From Erysipelothrix sp. (GTDB taxonomy: Bacteria > Bacillota_I > Bacilli_A > Erysipelotrichales > Erysipelotrichaceae), in contig JAAZDW010000003.1 in assembly GCA_012512595.1 (NCBI GenBank), forward strand, positions 1 through 60,424: a DNA stretch of 60,424 nucleotides, given 5' to 3'. The notes below the pieces were generated by a model. That model worked only from the letters and a program-made list of their open reading frames with translations, ran no database searches and was not told the DNA's origin. Made by a program: the position numbers and the translations under genes. Positions 50,507 to 59,925 of the stretch are shown here, piece by piece; the first letter of the stretch is position 1, and the number at the start of each line of letters is the position of its first letter.

Positions 50507-51349
50507 ATGAGTATATTATCAATTGAATTAAGTAATATGGAAGTCGAAACATTAAAAGAAAACACAAAAAATTTGCCAGAAGTCACTCCGCCAGCCTATG
50601 CAAAGTATGCAGTTAGAGATGTTGGCTTAAATATTGTCGTTTACAATAGTAATAAGGTTGTTTTTCAAGGTGAAAAAGCATTGGCTTTTGCCAAGCCTTT
50701 TGAAAAAGAGATTATTTTACCCCAAGCTGGATCTGATGAAACAGGTAATGGTTCTTATTTTGGACCAATTTGTGTTTGTGCAGCTTATATTGATAAAGCA
50801 TCTTATGATAAAATTAAACACTTAAATTTAACCGACTCAAAGGCAGTTAATGATCAGTACATCATGGAAATTGGACAGTTTTTAAGAGATAATGTTATCC
50901 ATAGTTTACTAGTTTTAGATAATCATACTTACAATAAGGTCCAAAAAACTACAAACCAAAACAAAATGAAGGCTATTTTGCACAATCAAGCCTTTATAAA
51001 TTTAGAAAAACAAGTTAAAAAATTACCTAAATTAACTGTTATTGATCAATTTACTCCAAAAACAACTTATTTTAAATACCTAGTTGATGAAAAAGTGGTC
51101 TTTAGAGATTTAATTTTTGAAACAAAGGCTGAGTCTAAATATTTATCCGTCGCCGTTGGTTCAATAATTGCCCGTTTTGCCTTTGTTAGTGCCTTAAAAC
51201 AAATGTCAAAGCACTATAACTTTAGCTTTTTAAGTGGAGCCGGCAATTTAGTCGATGTATCAGCACAAAAGTTTGTCGATAAATATGGAAAAAGTGAACT
51301 AAGCCAAGTTGCTAAAGTCCACTTTGTTAACACTAAGAGAATTAAATAA
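50507..51349 (+). CDS. rnhC: Ribonuclease HIII
   Basis: Degrades RNA in RNA-DNA hybrids, without the ability of RNase HII to act at single ribonucleotides. The N-terminal TBP-like domain (about 1-80) binds substrate, and the catalytic domain has GSDETGNGSYFGPI, LTDSKAVND, TVIDQFTPK and SVAVGSIIARFAF. The ATG at 50507 after AGAGGTG is the natural start, giving 280 residues; the ATG at 50480 lacks a ribosome site. It converges with comEB seven bases downstream without a terminator. Confidence 0.95.
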   Translation: MSILSIELSNMEVETLKENTKNLPEVTPPAYAKYAVRDVGLNIVVYNSNKVVFQGEKALAFAKPFEKEIILPQAGSDETGNGSYFGPICVCAAYIDKASYDKIKHLNLTDSKAVNDQYIMEIGQFLRDNVIHSLLVLDNHTYNKVQKTTNQNKMKAILHNQAFINLEKQVKKLPKLTVIDQFTPKTTYFKYLVDEKVVFRDLIFETKAESKYLSVAVGSIIARFAFVSALKQMSKHYNFSFLSGAGNLVDVSAQKFVDKYGKSELSQVAKVHFVNTKRIK

Positions 51350-51355
51350 GGATGA

Positions 51356-51841
51356 TTAAATAACTTCTTCAACCTTAACCAGTAAGCGTTTTTCTACTTG
51401 TCTAATCGCTACACCAGCTGCCGCTAGCATTCTTTTGCTAGCTTTTACTGCATCTGTGTCTGCGTATTTATCATCTTCATAAACAATTAAAGTAATCCCA
51501 CTTTGAATAATCGCTTTTGCACATTCATTACATGGAAATAAAGAAACATAAATACTCGCTCCTTTTAAACTTGCGTGTGAATTTAAAATAGCATTTAATT
51601 CAGCATGCACGACAAAGGCATACTTAGTATCTAAAGTATCCCCTACATTGCCCCATGGAAATTCATCATCACTACAGCCTTTAGGAAGGCCATTGTAGCC
51701 AATTCCTAAGATAATATTATCTTCATTTACAATACAGGCTCCAACTTGGGTATTAGGATCTTTAGATCTTAAAGCTGATAAGTGGGCCACACTCATAAAA
51801 TATTCATCCCATGATAAAACATCTAAGCGTTTTTTACTCAT
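51356..51841 (-). CDS. comEB: dCMP deaminase (ComE operon protein 2)
   Basis: Deaminates dCMP to dUMP, feeding thymidylate synthesis. 161 residues with the zinc site VVHAELNAIL (His and catalytic Glu) and LFPCNECAKAI (two Cys). The N-terminus LSWDEYFMSVAHLSALRSKDPNTQVGACIV is typical. It ends the dUTPase-cca-lspA-rluD-rhomboid-comEB run and overlaps the rhomboid gene by 8 bases. dUTPase and dCMP deaminase both supply dUMP. Confidence 0.96.
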   Translation of the reverse strand: MSKKRLDVLSWDEYFMSVAHLSALRSKDPNTQVGACIVNEDNIILGIGYNGLPKGCSDDEFPWGNVGDTLDTKYAFVVHAELNAILNSHASLKGASIYVSLFPCNECAKAIIQSGITLIVYEDDKYADTDAVKASKRMLAAAGVAIRQVEKRLLVKVEEVI

Positions 51842-53084
51842 ATTTTTCTCCTATACTTTTATAATAAGTTTTTAACTTGACTTCAAGCTTGTTAGCATGC
51901 TTATCTAGACCAATTTCACGGTAAGCTTGAATTGAAAGTTTATCAACTTGCGGTCTAATATTATAAACATTGTCATCCATAAAAAGCGCATAGCCAAACA
52001 ACAGTACAACAACCATTGCTGTTGAAATATAGGCATGAATTTTCGCAAGTTTTAATGACTTAGCATTAGAGAGCGCAACTGAAATTAAAACTCCGCCAAT
52101 AAAGCCACCTAAGTGTCCCCAAAAACTAATTCCTGGTATTAAACTAATTAATAAATTTGCAAATAAAGTACTTATAATTTGACTTCTAATTTTCGGAACC
52201 TTATGTAAGTTAGCCGAAAACAAGTAAACAATAATCGCGCCCATTAAACCAAAGACACCGCCACTTGCTCCAAGTGAGATTGTGCCCCCATCCATCATTA
52301 CGAGGGCTAAAAGTGATGAAGTAATTATCGCTGTCATATAAATGATAACCATGTTTCTTTTGCCATAAACTTTTTCAACAATGGCCCCTGCTTGGAATAA
52401 GACAACCATATTCATCATAATATGGAAAACATCAACATGTAAAAAGCCAGAACTAATAATACGCCACCATTCATTGGCTCCATATACTAGATTTTTATAC
52501 ATTCCACCTAAAACAATTGCTGTTAATGAGTCTCCAAAGTCTTGTTTTAAAAATGCCGCAATGATAAAAACTAAAACATTTAAGGCAATAATGATTTGAG
52601 TTGGACCAATCATTGACAAAGTAAATTTGCCTTTCTTTTTTGGCTTGCTGTCAAGATCCAAGATTTTTAATTCGCGTCGTTTTAATTCCTTTTCTAAATC
52701 GTCGCCAATTTTTTTAACACTATGCTCAATTCCTTTGAAGTCCTGCTTTAAAAAAGGTGTTATATACGTTTCAGTAATTAATGACTGTTTATAATTATCG
52801 GCTTGTACTTCAGTTTGCTCAATTGTATTAAAATGAATGCAAAGCACTTCTTGCTTAATATTTAATAGATTAGTCATTTGCTGGGTTTGCATTAAAATTG
52901 CTTCTTTTTGGCGAAGGCCCTCTGCCAAAGAAAAGCCAGTTAAACGAATAATTGGATACTTACTACTGGTTTTGCTAATTAACCACATATCTAAGTCTTG
53001 ATTTATGACATTCATTCTTTGATAATCAAAGCGATCAATTAAAAAATAGGCAATATCCAACATCGCAATTCTTGTTTTTAACAT
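51834..53084 (-). CDS. Rhomboid intramembrane serine protease
   Basis: The 416-residue protein has an N-terminal cytoplasmic domain of about 155 residues and a seven-helix rhomboid core. The catalytic Ser274 sits in SLGASGGVFG (GxSG) and His324 in WGHLGGFIGG. The chosen ATG at 53084 follows GGAG; the ATG at 53102 is inside the rluD coding end. The extended N-terminus resembles GluP-like rhomboids of Bacillus, which act in the quality control of membrane proteins. Substrates are unknown. Confidence 0.92.
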   Translation of the reverse strand: MLKTRIAMLDIAYFLIDRFDYQRMNVINQDLDMWLISKTSSKYPIIRLTGFSLAEGLRQKEAILMQTQQMTNLLNIKQEVLCIHFNTIEQTEVQADNYKQSLITETYITPFLKQDFKGIEHSVKKIGDDLEKELKRRELKILDLDSKPKKKGKFTLSMIGPTQIIIALNVLVFIIAAFLKQDFGDSLTAIVLGGMYKNLVYGANEWWRIISSGFLHVDVFHIMMNMVVLFQAGAIVEKVYGKRNMVIIYMTAIITSSLLALVMMDGGTISLGASGGVFGLMGAIIVYLFSANLHKVPKIRSQIISTLFANLLISLIPGISFWGHLGGFIGGVLISVALSNAKSLKLAKIHAYISTAMVVVLLFGYALFMDDNVYNIRPQVDKLSIQAYREIGLDKHANKLEVKLKTYYKSIGEKYE

Positions 53085-53088
53085 ATAT

Positions 53089-53985
53089 TTAACTCCATTC
53101 ACTCATTAATTTTTTGAAATCTTCTCTAACATCTAATTTAAACTCCATTAACTTTTTTGTTTGTGGATGTTCAAACTCTAAATAATAACTTTGTAAAAGT
53201 TGTTGCTTTAAATCATAGTCATTTTTATAGCCATAAATAACATCACCTAAAACTGGATGTTTTATGTAGCGCATATGAACTCTAATTTGATGTGTTCTGC
53301 CTGAGGTTAATTCACATTCTAAAAAGGTGAAGTCTTCAAAGCGTTTGATAACTTTAAAATATGTAATGGCATCTTTCCCACTACCAATTACCGTCATTTT
53401 TGTTCGATTATGTTCATCTCTTCCAACTGGGGCATCAATTGTCCCAAAGTCATGTTCTAATTCTCCGCTAACAATTGTATAGTACTTGCGCTTTATTTCG
53501 CGTTTTCTTAACATGTCAGAAAGTAGATGGTGGGTCTTGTCATCTTTAGCAATTACCATTAGCCCTGAAGTATCCTTATCTAAGCGGTGGACAATTCCAT
53601 CGCGCATATCTTTATCCTCTGGTTGTGAAAGTTGCATGTTCATTCCCATTAAAGCGGCAACTAAAGAAACATCTTCCCTGCCAGCACCTGGATAAACGAC
53701 AATACCAGCTGGTTTATTAACAACCGCTAACCATTGGTCTTCATAGATAACTTCAATCTTTAAATCAATCGCAACAACCTCATTATCTTTCTCAAGTGGC
53801 ATGATTACAGTAATTACATCATTTTCACTCAAACGATAATTAGCCTTTTTCATTTCTTGGTTTACTAGGATGTCACCATCCTTAATCATTCTTTGAAGTT
53901 GTGACCTTGATATATCTTGGATTTGGTCACTTAAAAAAACGTCTAATCTTAAATTTTCGCTGCCTTTGTATTGTATAGTTTTCAT
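53089..53985 (-). CDS. rluD: 23S rRNA pseudouridine synthase, RluD/RluC family
   Basis: The 298-residue product has an N-terminal S4-like domain (LRLDVFLSDQIQDISRSQLQRMIKDG), the catalytic HRLDKDTSGLMVIAK with its Asp, and the RTHQIRVHMRYIKHPVLGD motif. It isomerises uridines in 23S rRNA; the exact site cannot be told from the sequence. It overlaps lspA by 4 bases, as is common in Firmicutes. Confidence 0.95.
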   Translation of the reverse strand: MKTIQYKGSENLRLDVFLSDQIQDISRSQLQRMIKDGDILVNQEMKKANYRLSENDVITVIMPLEKDNEVVAIDLKIEVIYEDQWLAVVNKPAGIVVYPGAGREDVSLVAALMGMNMQLSQPEDKDMRDGIVHRLDKDTSGLMVIAKDDKTHHLLSDMLRKREIKRKYYTIVSGELEHDFGTIDAPVGRDEHNRTKMTVIGSGKDAITYFKVIKRFEDFTFLECELTSGRTHQIRVHMRYIKHPVLGDVIYGYKNDYDLKQQLLQSYYLEFEHPQTKKLMEFKLDVREDFKKLMSEWS

Positions 53986-54440
53986 ATAAGCTCCTCTTCC
54001 GGATTTTTAATTAAAAATAAAATTACAAGTCCGACTCCAATCACTAGTGCCATATCAGCCACATTAAAGACTGGATAGTCATAAGTAAAGATAATAAAAT
54101 TTAGAAAATCGCGCACATAGCCAAATAAAAGTCGATCAATAAGATTACCCAAAGTGCCGCCAATCATTAATATTAAGGCAAAGCTAAAATAGTAATCCTT
54201 ATTTAAACTTTTTTTATATAATTTCAACATAAAATACAAGGCGATAATACTGACAATAAAAAACAACCACATATAGCCTGAAAATAAGCCCCATGCCGCG
54301 CCACTGTTTTTTACCTTTGTTAATGAGAAAAAACCCTTAACTATTTCAATATTATCTTTATTTAAATTAAACACCATAATTTTAGTTACTTGATCAATGA
54401 TTATGACTGCCAGTAAAATTAATATATCCCGCTTTTTCAT
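53982..54440 (-). CDS. lspA: Lipoprotein signal peptidase
   Basis: Aspartyl protease that cleaves prolipoproteins in the membrane. 152 residues with four helices and the catalytic aspartates in GNLIDR (Asp102) and NVADM (Asp129), plus NSGAAWGLFSG near residue 45. All family motifs are present. The organism therefore makes lipoproteins. It is coupled to rluD. Confidence 0.97.
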   Translation of the reverse strand: MKKRDILILLAVIIIDQVTKIMVFNLNKDNIEIVKGFFSLTKVKNSGAAWGLFSGYMWLFFIVSIIALYFMLKLYKKSLNKDYYFSFALILMIGGTLGNLIDRLLFGYVRDFLNFIIFTYDYPVFNVADMALVIGVGLVILFLIKNPEEELI

Positions 54441-54503
54441 ATTTACCTCTTATCTTTTAACGCAATCTACATTTTAACACAAAGACTTATTAATTAATAT
54501 TAT

Positions 54504-55667
54504 TTACAATAATGTCTTAAGGTAGTTTTTTAATGCTGCTGGCTTATTTTCTACTTTTTTTAAGATAACTTGTTTTTGTAAGCAAGTCAATATTGCATAT
54601 TTTTCTTTAAGCGACAAAGCAGTACTTAAGTCTTCTATTTTAATGTTAAGGTCACCAATTTTTAAGTAACCATTTTTTTTAATTTTAGCTAGCGAATGGT
54701 TTTTATCTTTATTAAGCAAATCTAACTTATTTAAAATTTTAAAAATATTATCTACTTCATTAATACCATAATCAATAATCAGAATAACTAATTGTTGATA
54801 AGTTATTTCACTTAAAATCATTTCAATCAAGACTTTGTCTTTATTCATTTTATTTATCGTTTTTTTATTGATGTCTAGATATTTAAAGATTGGATTTTCA
54901 TCATCAAACTTTAAAATGTAAATTAAGTAAACAAATAAAACTTCATCATCCATTAAGACAGTCCGGTCTTTAAGTTTGATATTTATAAAGCAATTGTTAG
55001 ATATATCTAAAAATAAAGCTTTTACATTGTCATAAACATAATCAAAATTATCACCGCTAATAATTCTTTTTAGTTCAATCGCTAAGTGATCACTTGAGGT
55101 TTTTAAGGCTTGGTCATACATCTTTTTTATAGTTTTTAAGGTTTTTTGCTCAATTGTAAAATTTAAGGTTGACGCAAGTCTTAAGCCTCTTAAAATCCGC
55201 ATTGGGTCTTCTTTAAAGCGTTGGCTTGGCAAGCCTATCACTCTGACTACTTTGTCCTTAAGATCATCAAGACCGCCAATATAATCTAAATAGCCATCTT
55301 TTAAACTATAGCCAAGGGCATTAATTGTAAAATCACGTCTTAAAACATCGACTTTAAAATCATCGGTAGCAATAATAGTTTGGGGAATGCGCTTGACATA
55401 GTCTTTTTCCATTCGAAAACTTGATACTTCACATTTAAATCCCTTGTAGTCAACTTTTAGCGCCCATTCACACTTGTCTCGATAAATGAGTGAACTATGT
55501 AAAAATAGCTCTGAGACCTCACTTAAACTGGCACTAGTGGCTAGGTCATAGTCTTTGATCTTTAAGTTAAGTAAATAATTGCGAACAGCTCCGCCAACAA
55601 TTAAGCATTGATGACCCCTATTCTCAATTGTTTCGATAATATCTTTTAAACGCTCATCAATAACCAT
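54504..55667 (-). CDS. cca: CCA tRNA nucleotidyltransferase
   Basis: Adds or repairs the CCA end of tRNAs. 387 residues with the class II signature GGAVRNYLL then DYDLAT (catalytic carboxylates), RRDFTINALGY and RILRGLRLAS. The usual GGxVRD reads GGAVRN. The eight tRNA genes in this window carry an encoded CCA, so the enzyme may act mainly in repair. It overlaps the dUTPase gene by 11 bases. Confidence 0.95.
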   Translation of the reverse strand: MVIDERLKDIIETIENRGHQCLIVGGAVRNYLLNLKIKDYDLATSASLSEVSELFLHSSLIYRDKCEWALKVDYKGFKCEVSSFRMEKDYVKRIPQTIIATDDFKVDVLRRDFTINALGYSLKDGYLDYIGGLDDLKDKVVRVIGLPSQRFKEDPMRILRGLRLASTLNFTIEQKTLKTIKKMYDQALKTSSDHLAIELKRIISGDNFDYVYDNVKALFLDISNNCFINIKLKDRTVLMDDEVLFVYLIYILKFDDENPIFKYLDINKKTINKMNKDKVLIEMILSEITYQQLVILIIDYGINEVDNIFKILNKLDLLNKDKNHSLAKIKKNGYLKIGDLNIKIEDLSTALSLKEKYAILTCLQKQVILKKVENKPAALKNYLKTLL

Positions 55668-56139
55668 GGTCTTGTCTTTTATGGTTAATTTTATTTTTCT
55701 CTAAGTAACTGTTGTAAATATCCTTTTCATCAAAGCCTAAGCTTTGACCAATTAACATAAAGGTGTTGTAAAGGCGAACATAAACAAACTTTGACTTTAA
55801 ATTTCTAATAATGTTTATGTCTCCATACATCGATAGAAATAACTCAGTTAAGTTTTTGTCAGTCGCTTTATCATAAAAACTAAGATTTGGTCTTTCTAAG
55901 TCAAGGCCAATAGTTAAAAGAAAATGTAAAACATCGCTAAACTCTTCAATAATTACATCCTTTGGCGATGGCTTTTTTAAACTCCAATATTTGAAACAAC
56001 GAGTTTCATTTGCCAACTCCCCTAACTCAACTAAAAGTGCCATATAGCGGTCATTACTTAAAGTTGTATTATCTAAATTGTGCTCTTTTACGATTCTGTC
56101 ATTTAATTCTTGTTGAATATCATATAATTCATTTATCAT
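55657..56139 (-). CDS. Dimeric all-alpha dUTPase
   Basis: A 160-residue helical NTP pyrophosphatase of the MazG-like superfamily with ALLVELGELANETRCFKYW and EEFSDVLHFLLTIGL, the metal-binding ExxE and ExxD helices of the dimeric dUTPase family. It hydrolyses dUTP to dUMP and keeps uracil out of DNA. It is the first gene of the run ending in comEB, with a promoter of the extended -10 type. Confidence 0.88.
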   Translation of the reverse strand: MINELYDIQQELNDRIVKEHNLDNTTLSNDRYMALLVELGELANETRCFKYWSLKKPSPKDVIIEEFSDVLHFLLTIGLDLERPNLSFYDKATDKNLTELFLSMYGDINIIRNLKSKFVYVRLYNTFMLIGQSLGFDEKDIYNSYLEKNKINHKRQDHGY

Positions 56140-56161
56140 TTATCTCACCAATCCTATAGTA

Positions 56162-56170
56162 ATTATAACA
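56162..56170 (-). promoter_or_regulatory. Extended -10 promoter of the dUTPase operon
   Basis: TGTTATAAT on the minus strand (TATAAT at 56167-56162), next to the terminator of the ABC exporter gene. Confidence 0.55.
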
Positions 56171-56172
56171 TA

Positions 56173-56196
56173 TAAAAGAGTCGCAGATGCGACTCT
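56173..56196 (-). terminator. Terminator of the ABC exporter pair
   Basis: AGAGTCGCA-TC-TGCGACTCT, a perfect 9-bp stem followed by TTTTATA. The stem overlaps the stop codon of the exporter gene. Confidence 0.9.
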
Positions 56197-58033
56197 AATT
56201 GTTACTTAAAATACTGGCATTAACCTCTTCATTAAACTGATTTGTATAAAGACGATAGTAATACCCTTTTAAGGCAATTAATTCTTGGTGACTTCCTGAT
56301 TCAACGATTTCACCTTTTTGAATTACAATTATTTTATCAGCATTGACAATCGTTGATAAACGATGGGCAACAATAAAGCTTGTCTTGTCTTTTAAAAGTT
56401 TATCAACAGCGTATTGAACAATTTGTTCCGTCTCAGTATCTATTGAGGCGGTTGCCTCATCTAAAACAAAAATGGCTGGATCTTTAATTATCGCTCTTGC
56501 AAAAGAAATTAATTGTTTTTGTCCAGTTGAGAGTTTACTGCCATCTTCACCAACATCACTGTTGTAACCATCCATAAAACTAGTAATGAATTCATGCGCA
56601 TTAACTTTTTTAGCTGCCGCAATTATTTCTTCATCAGTGGCATCTAATTTTCCATAGCGTATATTATCTTTGATGCTTCCACTAAATAAGTGTGGTGATT
56701 GTAAAACATAACCAAGATTGTCGTGCAGCCAGCCAATTGAGCGCTCTTTATAGTCAACCCCATCAACTAAAACTCTACCTGAAATTGGTTCATAAAAACG
56801 ACATAAAAGATTGACGATTGTACTTTTACCAGATCCTGTTTCGCCAACTAAGGCGATTGTCTCACCTTTTTTTACCGTTAAGTTAAAATCTTTTAAAACC
56901 GGTTCACTTGCTTGGTAGTGAAAGTTAATATTTTCAAAAACTATATCACCAAATACCTTGTCATAATTTTCAGGTTTGGGTGTTAAAATACTTCCATATG
57001 TGTCAATGACAGATGGGCTATCGACAATATCATTTGGTTGATTTAATAACGATATTACTCGCTCAGCTGAGGCTTGAGCCATTTGTAATTCTGCAATCAA
57101 ACGAGCAATTTGTCTTAAGGGCTCAAAAAAGAGATTGACATAAGAGGTAAACATCATTAGTGTTCCAAACTGCATATTATTTCTAACGACCTCACCGCCC
57201 CCATACCAAATAATTGTCGCCGTTGAAATCCCACTTAAAAAGACTACTACGGGGATAAACAATGCTGAGTAATAATTAGCCCGAATTGAAGTTGTCTTCA
57301 TTTTAGTCGTAATCGCTTCAAAATCATCTTTTTGAATATCTTCAATTCCAAGACTTTTTATTGTTTTAGCCCCATTAATACTTTCACTAAAAGCGGCTGT
57401 TATTTGTGAGTTTATCTTTCTAACTTTTCTTTGTTGTTTCAAGATTCTAGTCTGAAACCAATAAGAGGCAAAGACCAAGGGTGGCATTACGGCTAAAACT
57501 AGTAAGGCGAGTTTTAAATTTACAACCAGCATTACAACCGTTACTCCAATCATTGTTAAAAGTCCCCAGGCAAAATCGACAAAGCCCCAGGATAAAATTT
57601 CTGTGATTCGATAAATATCTGAAGTTAAACGCGAAATAATCCAACCTTCAGATGTTTTATCAAAATATGAAAATGATAACTCTTGGACTTTTTCAAAGGC
57701 TTTTTGACGCAGCTCATAAGCAAAGTTGTGCTCAATAATTCCAGCTAATGTTAAAAAGGCAAAGACCAAGGCTCCAAAAAGAATAATGGAAGTTCCATAG
57801 ACTACAATAAATAAAACTATTTCTTGGCTACTACCTTTTCCAACGGCAAAGTAGTCAATCGCAAAGCGATTTAAGACTGGATAAGTTACATCCAAAATTG
57901 CGACCAACGAAATAACTGTCATTAATAAAAGTAAATACTTTTTTTGGTTCATTAAGATTTTTATTACCGACTTCCAAATATTGGCGTCAATTTTTGTTTT
58001 AATATTGTCTTCGTTATTTTTCACTGTATTCAC
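56195..58033 (-). CDS. Heterodimeric ABC exporter, subunit with canonical ATPase site
   Basis: A 612-residue half-transporter: six membrane helices (about 30-310), Walker A VGETGSGKSTIVNLLCR, signature KLSTGQKQLISFARA (deviates from LSGGQ), Walker B IFVLDEATASID with catalytic Glu, and H-loop FIVAHRLST. Intact Walker B and His combined with a changed signature fits the 'consensus' subunit of a heterodimer such as BmrCD/YheHI. It overlaps the partner gene by 20 bases. The substrate is unknown; drugs or lipids are usual. Confidence 0.93.
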   Translation of the reverse strand: MNTVKNNEDNIKTKIDANIWKSVIKILMNQKKYLLLLMTVISLVAILDVTYPVLNRFAIDYFAVGKGSSQEIVLFIVVYGTSIILFGALVFAFLTLAGIIEHNFAYELRQKAFEKVQELSFSYFDKTSEGWIISRLTSDIYRITEILSWGFVDFAWGLLTMIGVTVVMLVVNLKLALLVLAVMPPLVFASYWFQTRILKQQRKVRKINSQITAAFSESINGAKTIKSLGIEDIQKDDFEAITTKMKTTSIRANYYSALFIPVVVFLSGISTATIIWYGGGEVVRNNMQFGTLMMFTSYVNLFFEPLRQIARLIAELQMAQASAERVISLLNQPNDIVDSPSVIDTYGSILTPKPENYDKVFGDIVFENINFHYQASEPVLKDFNLTVKKGETIALVGETGSGKSTIVNLLCRFYEPISGRVLVDGVDYKERSIGWLHDNLGYVLQSPHLFSGSIKDNIRYGKLDATDEEIIAAAKKVNAHEFITSFMDGYNSDVGEDGSKLSTGQKQLISFARAIIKDPAIFVLDEATASIDTETEQIVQYAVDKLLKDKTSFIVAHRLSTIVNADKIIVIQKGEIVESGSHQELIALKGYYYRLYTNQFNEEVNASILSNN

Positions 58034-59819
58034 CTAATTCTAACCGACTTTGGATTTCATTGATTCGCTGATAAAGACCCGGTTTGCTTATTAGTTGTGT
58101 GTGGGTTCCAGCTTGTGTAATCAGACCTTTTTCTAAGACAAAGATTTTGTCGGCACTAATACTTGAAGAAACGCGTTGAGTGATAATTATTGTCGTTGTA
58201 TCTTTACTAGCTTGTTTTAACTGTTTTCTAATACTGGCATCTGTTTCTGTATCAACCGCTGAAAGGGAGTCATCAAAAATCAAGATTGGGCTATTGTTGA
58301 TAACGGTTCTTGCAATTGCCATTCTTTGTTGTTGCCCACCAGACAGCGTTGTCCCACGTTCACCAACCATTGTGTCATAACCTAAGTCAAAACTACCGAT
58401 AACTTGGTCAATGTTTGCAATTCTTACTGCATGTTTTATTTGTTCGATATTTGCATTAGGTTTAGCAATTACAATGTTATCTTTAATTGTTTTAGAAAAC
58501 AAAAATGGTTCTTGTAAGACAATCGAAACGTTGTCACGTAAGTGTTTTTTTGAAATGTTTCTTAATTCATTTCCATCAATTTTTATACTGCCACTATCAT
58601 AATCATAAAGTCCTAATATTAAATGAACTAGCGAACTCTTGCCGGAACCTGTTGGTCCCAAAATAGCAACTGTCTCGCCTTTTTTGATTTTTAAGTTAAC
58701 TCCATTTAAGACGTGATCTTTACCATCAGCATATTTAAACTTAACGTTTTTAATCTCAATGTCGCCTTTTATTTTTGGAGTGATGCCTGATTCAAGGTCT
58801 TCTAAAGGGGTGTGTAAAATATTTTGAATTCTATCAATTGACACACTTACCTTACCTAAGTCCGCAATAATTCGCCCCAAGTGGCGCAGTGGCCAAACGA
58901 TCATGGAAGTATAGGAAACAAAGATAAAGGCATCACCAATTGTCAATTCATTATTTAAAACCTTAAAAACACTAAAGCTTAAAACCATTAAAATACTTGT
59001 TAAGCAAATAACATCGGATATACCCCAATAGTAAGCAAGTGACTTAATTAGTTTTTTACCACTAATCCGGTGGTTGTCATTTACAACTTCAAATTGTTCA
59101 CTCTCATAAACTTCACGATTAAAAGCTTTGACGACTCTGGCAGCTCCTAAATTTTCTTGGATTTTATTTGTCATTAAAGACTCTGCTTCTTCTAATTCAA
59201 GAAAATCCTTTTGAACGCGCTTAAAAAAGATAATCGCAAAAATAAAAATAATAGGAAATAAGGAAACCGCTATTAATGCTAAGCGGACATCTTTACTTAT
59301 CATAATTAGAAGAGCCATTAAAACCATTGATGTTGCATAAATAAATTCACTAATTTGGCCAGCGAAAACTTTTCTAATCATATCCACATCACTTGTACTT
59401 CTTTGAATCAATTCACCAGTTTTTGAGGTTACATAAAAGCTGTAAGGTAAGTACATAAAATGGTGATACATTTTATCTTTAATATTTTTAGCCACTCTTT
59501 CAGAAATAATTCCATTTAAGCGACTGCGACTAAAGATCATTATTCCACTTAAAAAAGTAACGCTAATTATTAATAAAGCGCCTATCCATAAATTATGTCG
59601 GATAAAGTCAATTCCTCCCAAACCTTGGGCAATGTTGTTTAAAAAGTTGTTTGTGATAACTTCCCTATTTACAACATTGTCAATTAAAAAGCCAAAGATA
59701 ATTGGTTGAATTAAAATCAATAAGACATAACCTAGGGTAAAAACTAATAAAGCAAAAAGTTTATAGATTTCTTTGTCTAACATTTCTAAAAGAAAACTCA
59801 AACGTGATTGTTTCTCCAT
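58014..59819 (-). CDS. Heterodimeric ABC exporter, subunit with degenerate ATPase site
   Basis: A 601-residue half-transporter: six membrane helices, Walker A GPTGSGKSSLVHL, signature TLSGGQQQRMAIART, but Walker B is ILIFDDSLSAVD (Asp replaces the catalytic Glu) and the switch His is Gln (IIITQRVSSS). With the altered signature of its partner, this gives one active and one degenerate site, the hallmark of heterodimeric exporters. The start follows AGAGGAGG. It is the first gene of the pair, after a terminator. Confidence 0.93.
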   Translation of the reverse strand: MEKQSRLSFLLEMLDKEIYKLFALLVFTLGYVLLILIQPIIFGFLIDNVVNREVITNNFLNNIAQGLGGIDFIRHNLWIGALLIISVTFLSGIMIFSRSRLNGIISERVAKNIKDKMYHHFMYLPYSFYVTSKTGELIQRSTSDVDMIRKVFAGQISEFIYATSMVLMALLIMISKDVRLALIAVSLFPIIFIFAIIFFKRVQKDFLELEEAESLMTNKIQENLGAARVVKAFNREVYESEQFEVVNDNHRISGKKLIKSLAYYWGISDVICLTSILMVLSFSVFKVLNNELTIGDAFIFVSYTSMIVWPLRHLGRIIADLGKVSVSIDRIQNILHTPLEDLESGITPKIKGDIEIKNVKFKYADGKDHVLNGVNLKIKKGETVAILGPTGSGKSSLVHLILGLYDYDSGSIKIDGNELRNISKKHLRDNVSIVLQEPFLFSKTIKDNIVIAKPNANIEQIKHAVRIANIDQVIGSFDLGYDTMVGERGTTLSGGQQQRMAIARTVINNSPILIFDDSLSAVDTETDASIRKQLKQASKDTTTIIITQRVSSSISADKIFVLEKGLITQAGTHTQLISKPGLYQRINEIQSRLELGEYSEK

Positions 59820-59836
59820 CTTAACCTCCTCTAAAA

Positions 59837-59858
59837 CAAAAAAAGCACTGGGTGCTTT
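59837..59858 (-). terminator. Terminator between the Gx-transporter gene and the ABC exporter
   Basis: AAAGCAC-CCA-GTGCTTT, a 7-bp stem followed by seven T's, just before the ribosome site of the exporter gene. The 59820-59925 gap holds little else; no clear promoter for the exporter was found. Confidence 0.85.
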
Positions 59859-59925
59859 AATCTTTATCGAAATACTTTACCATTAGTTTAAACGACAATT
59901 TATAGTTTTAAACCATTTAAACATA

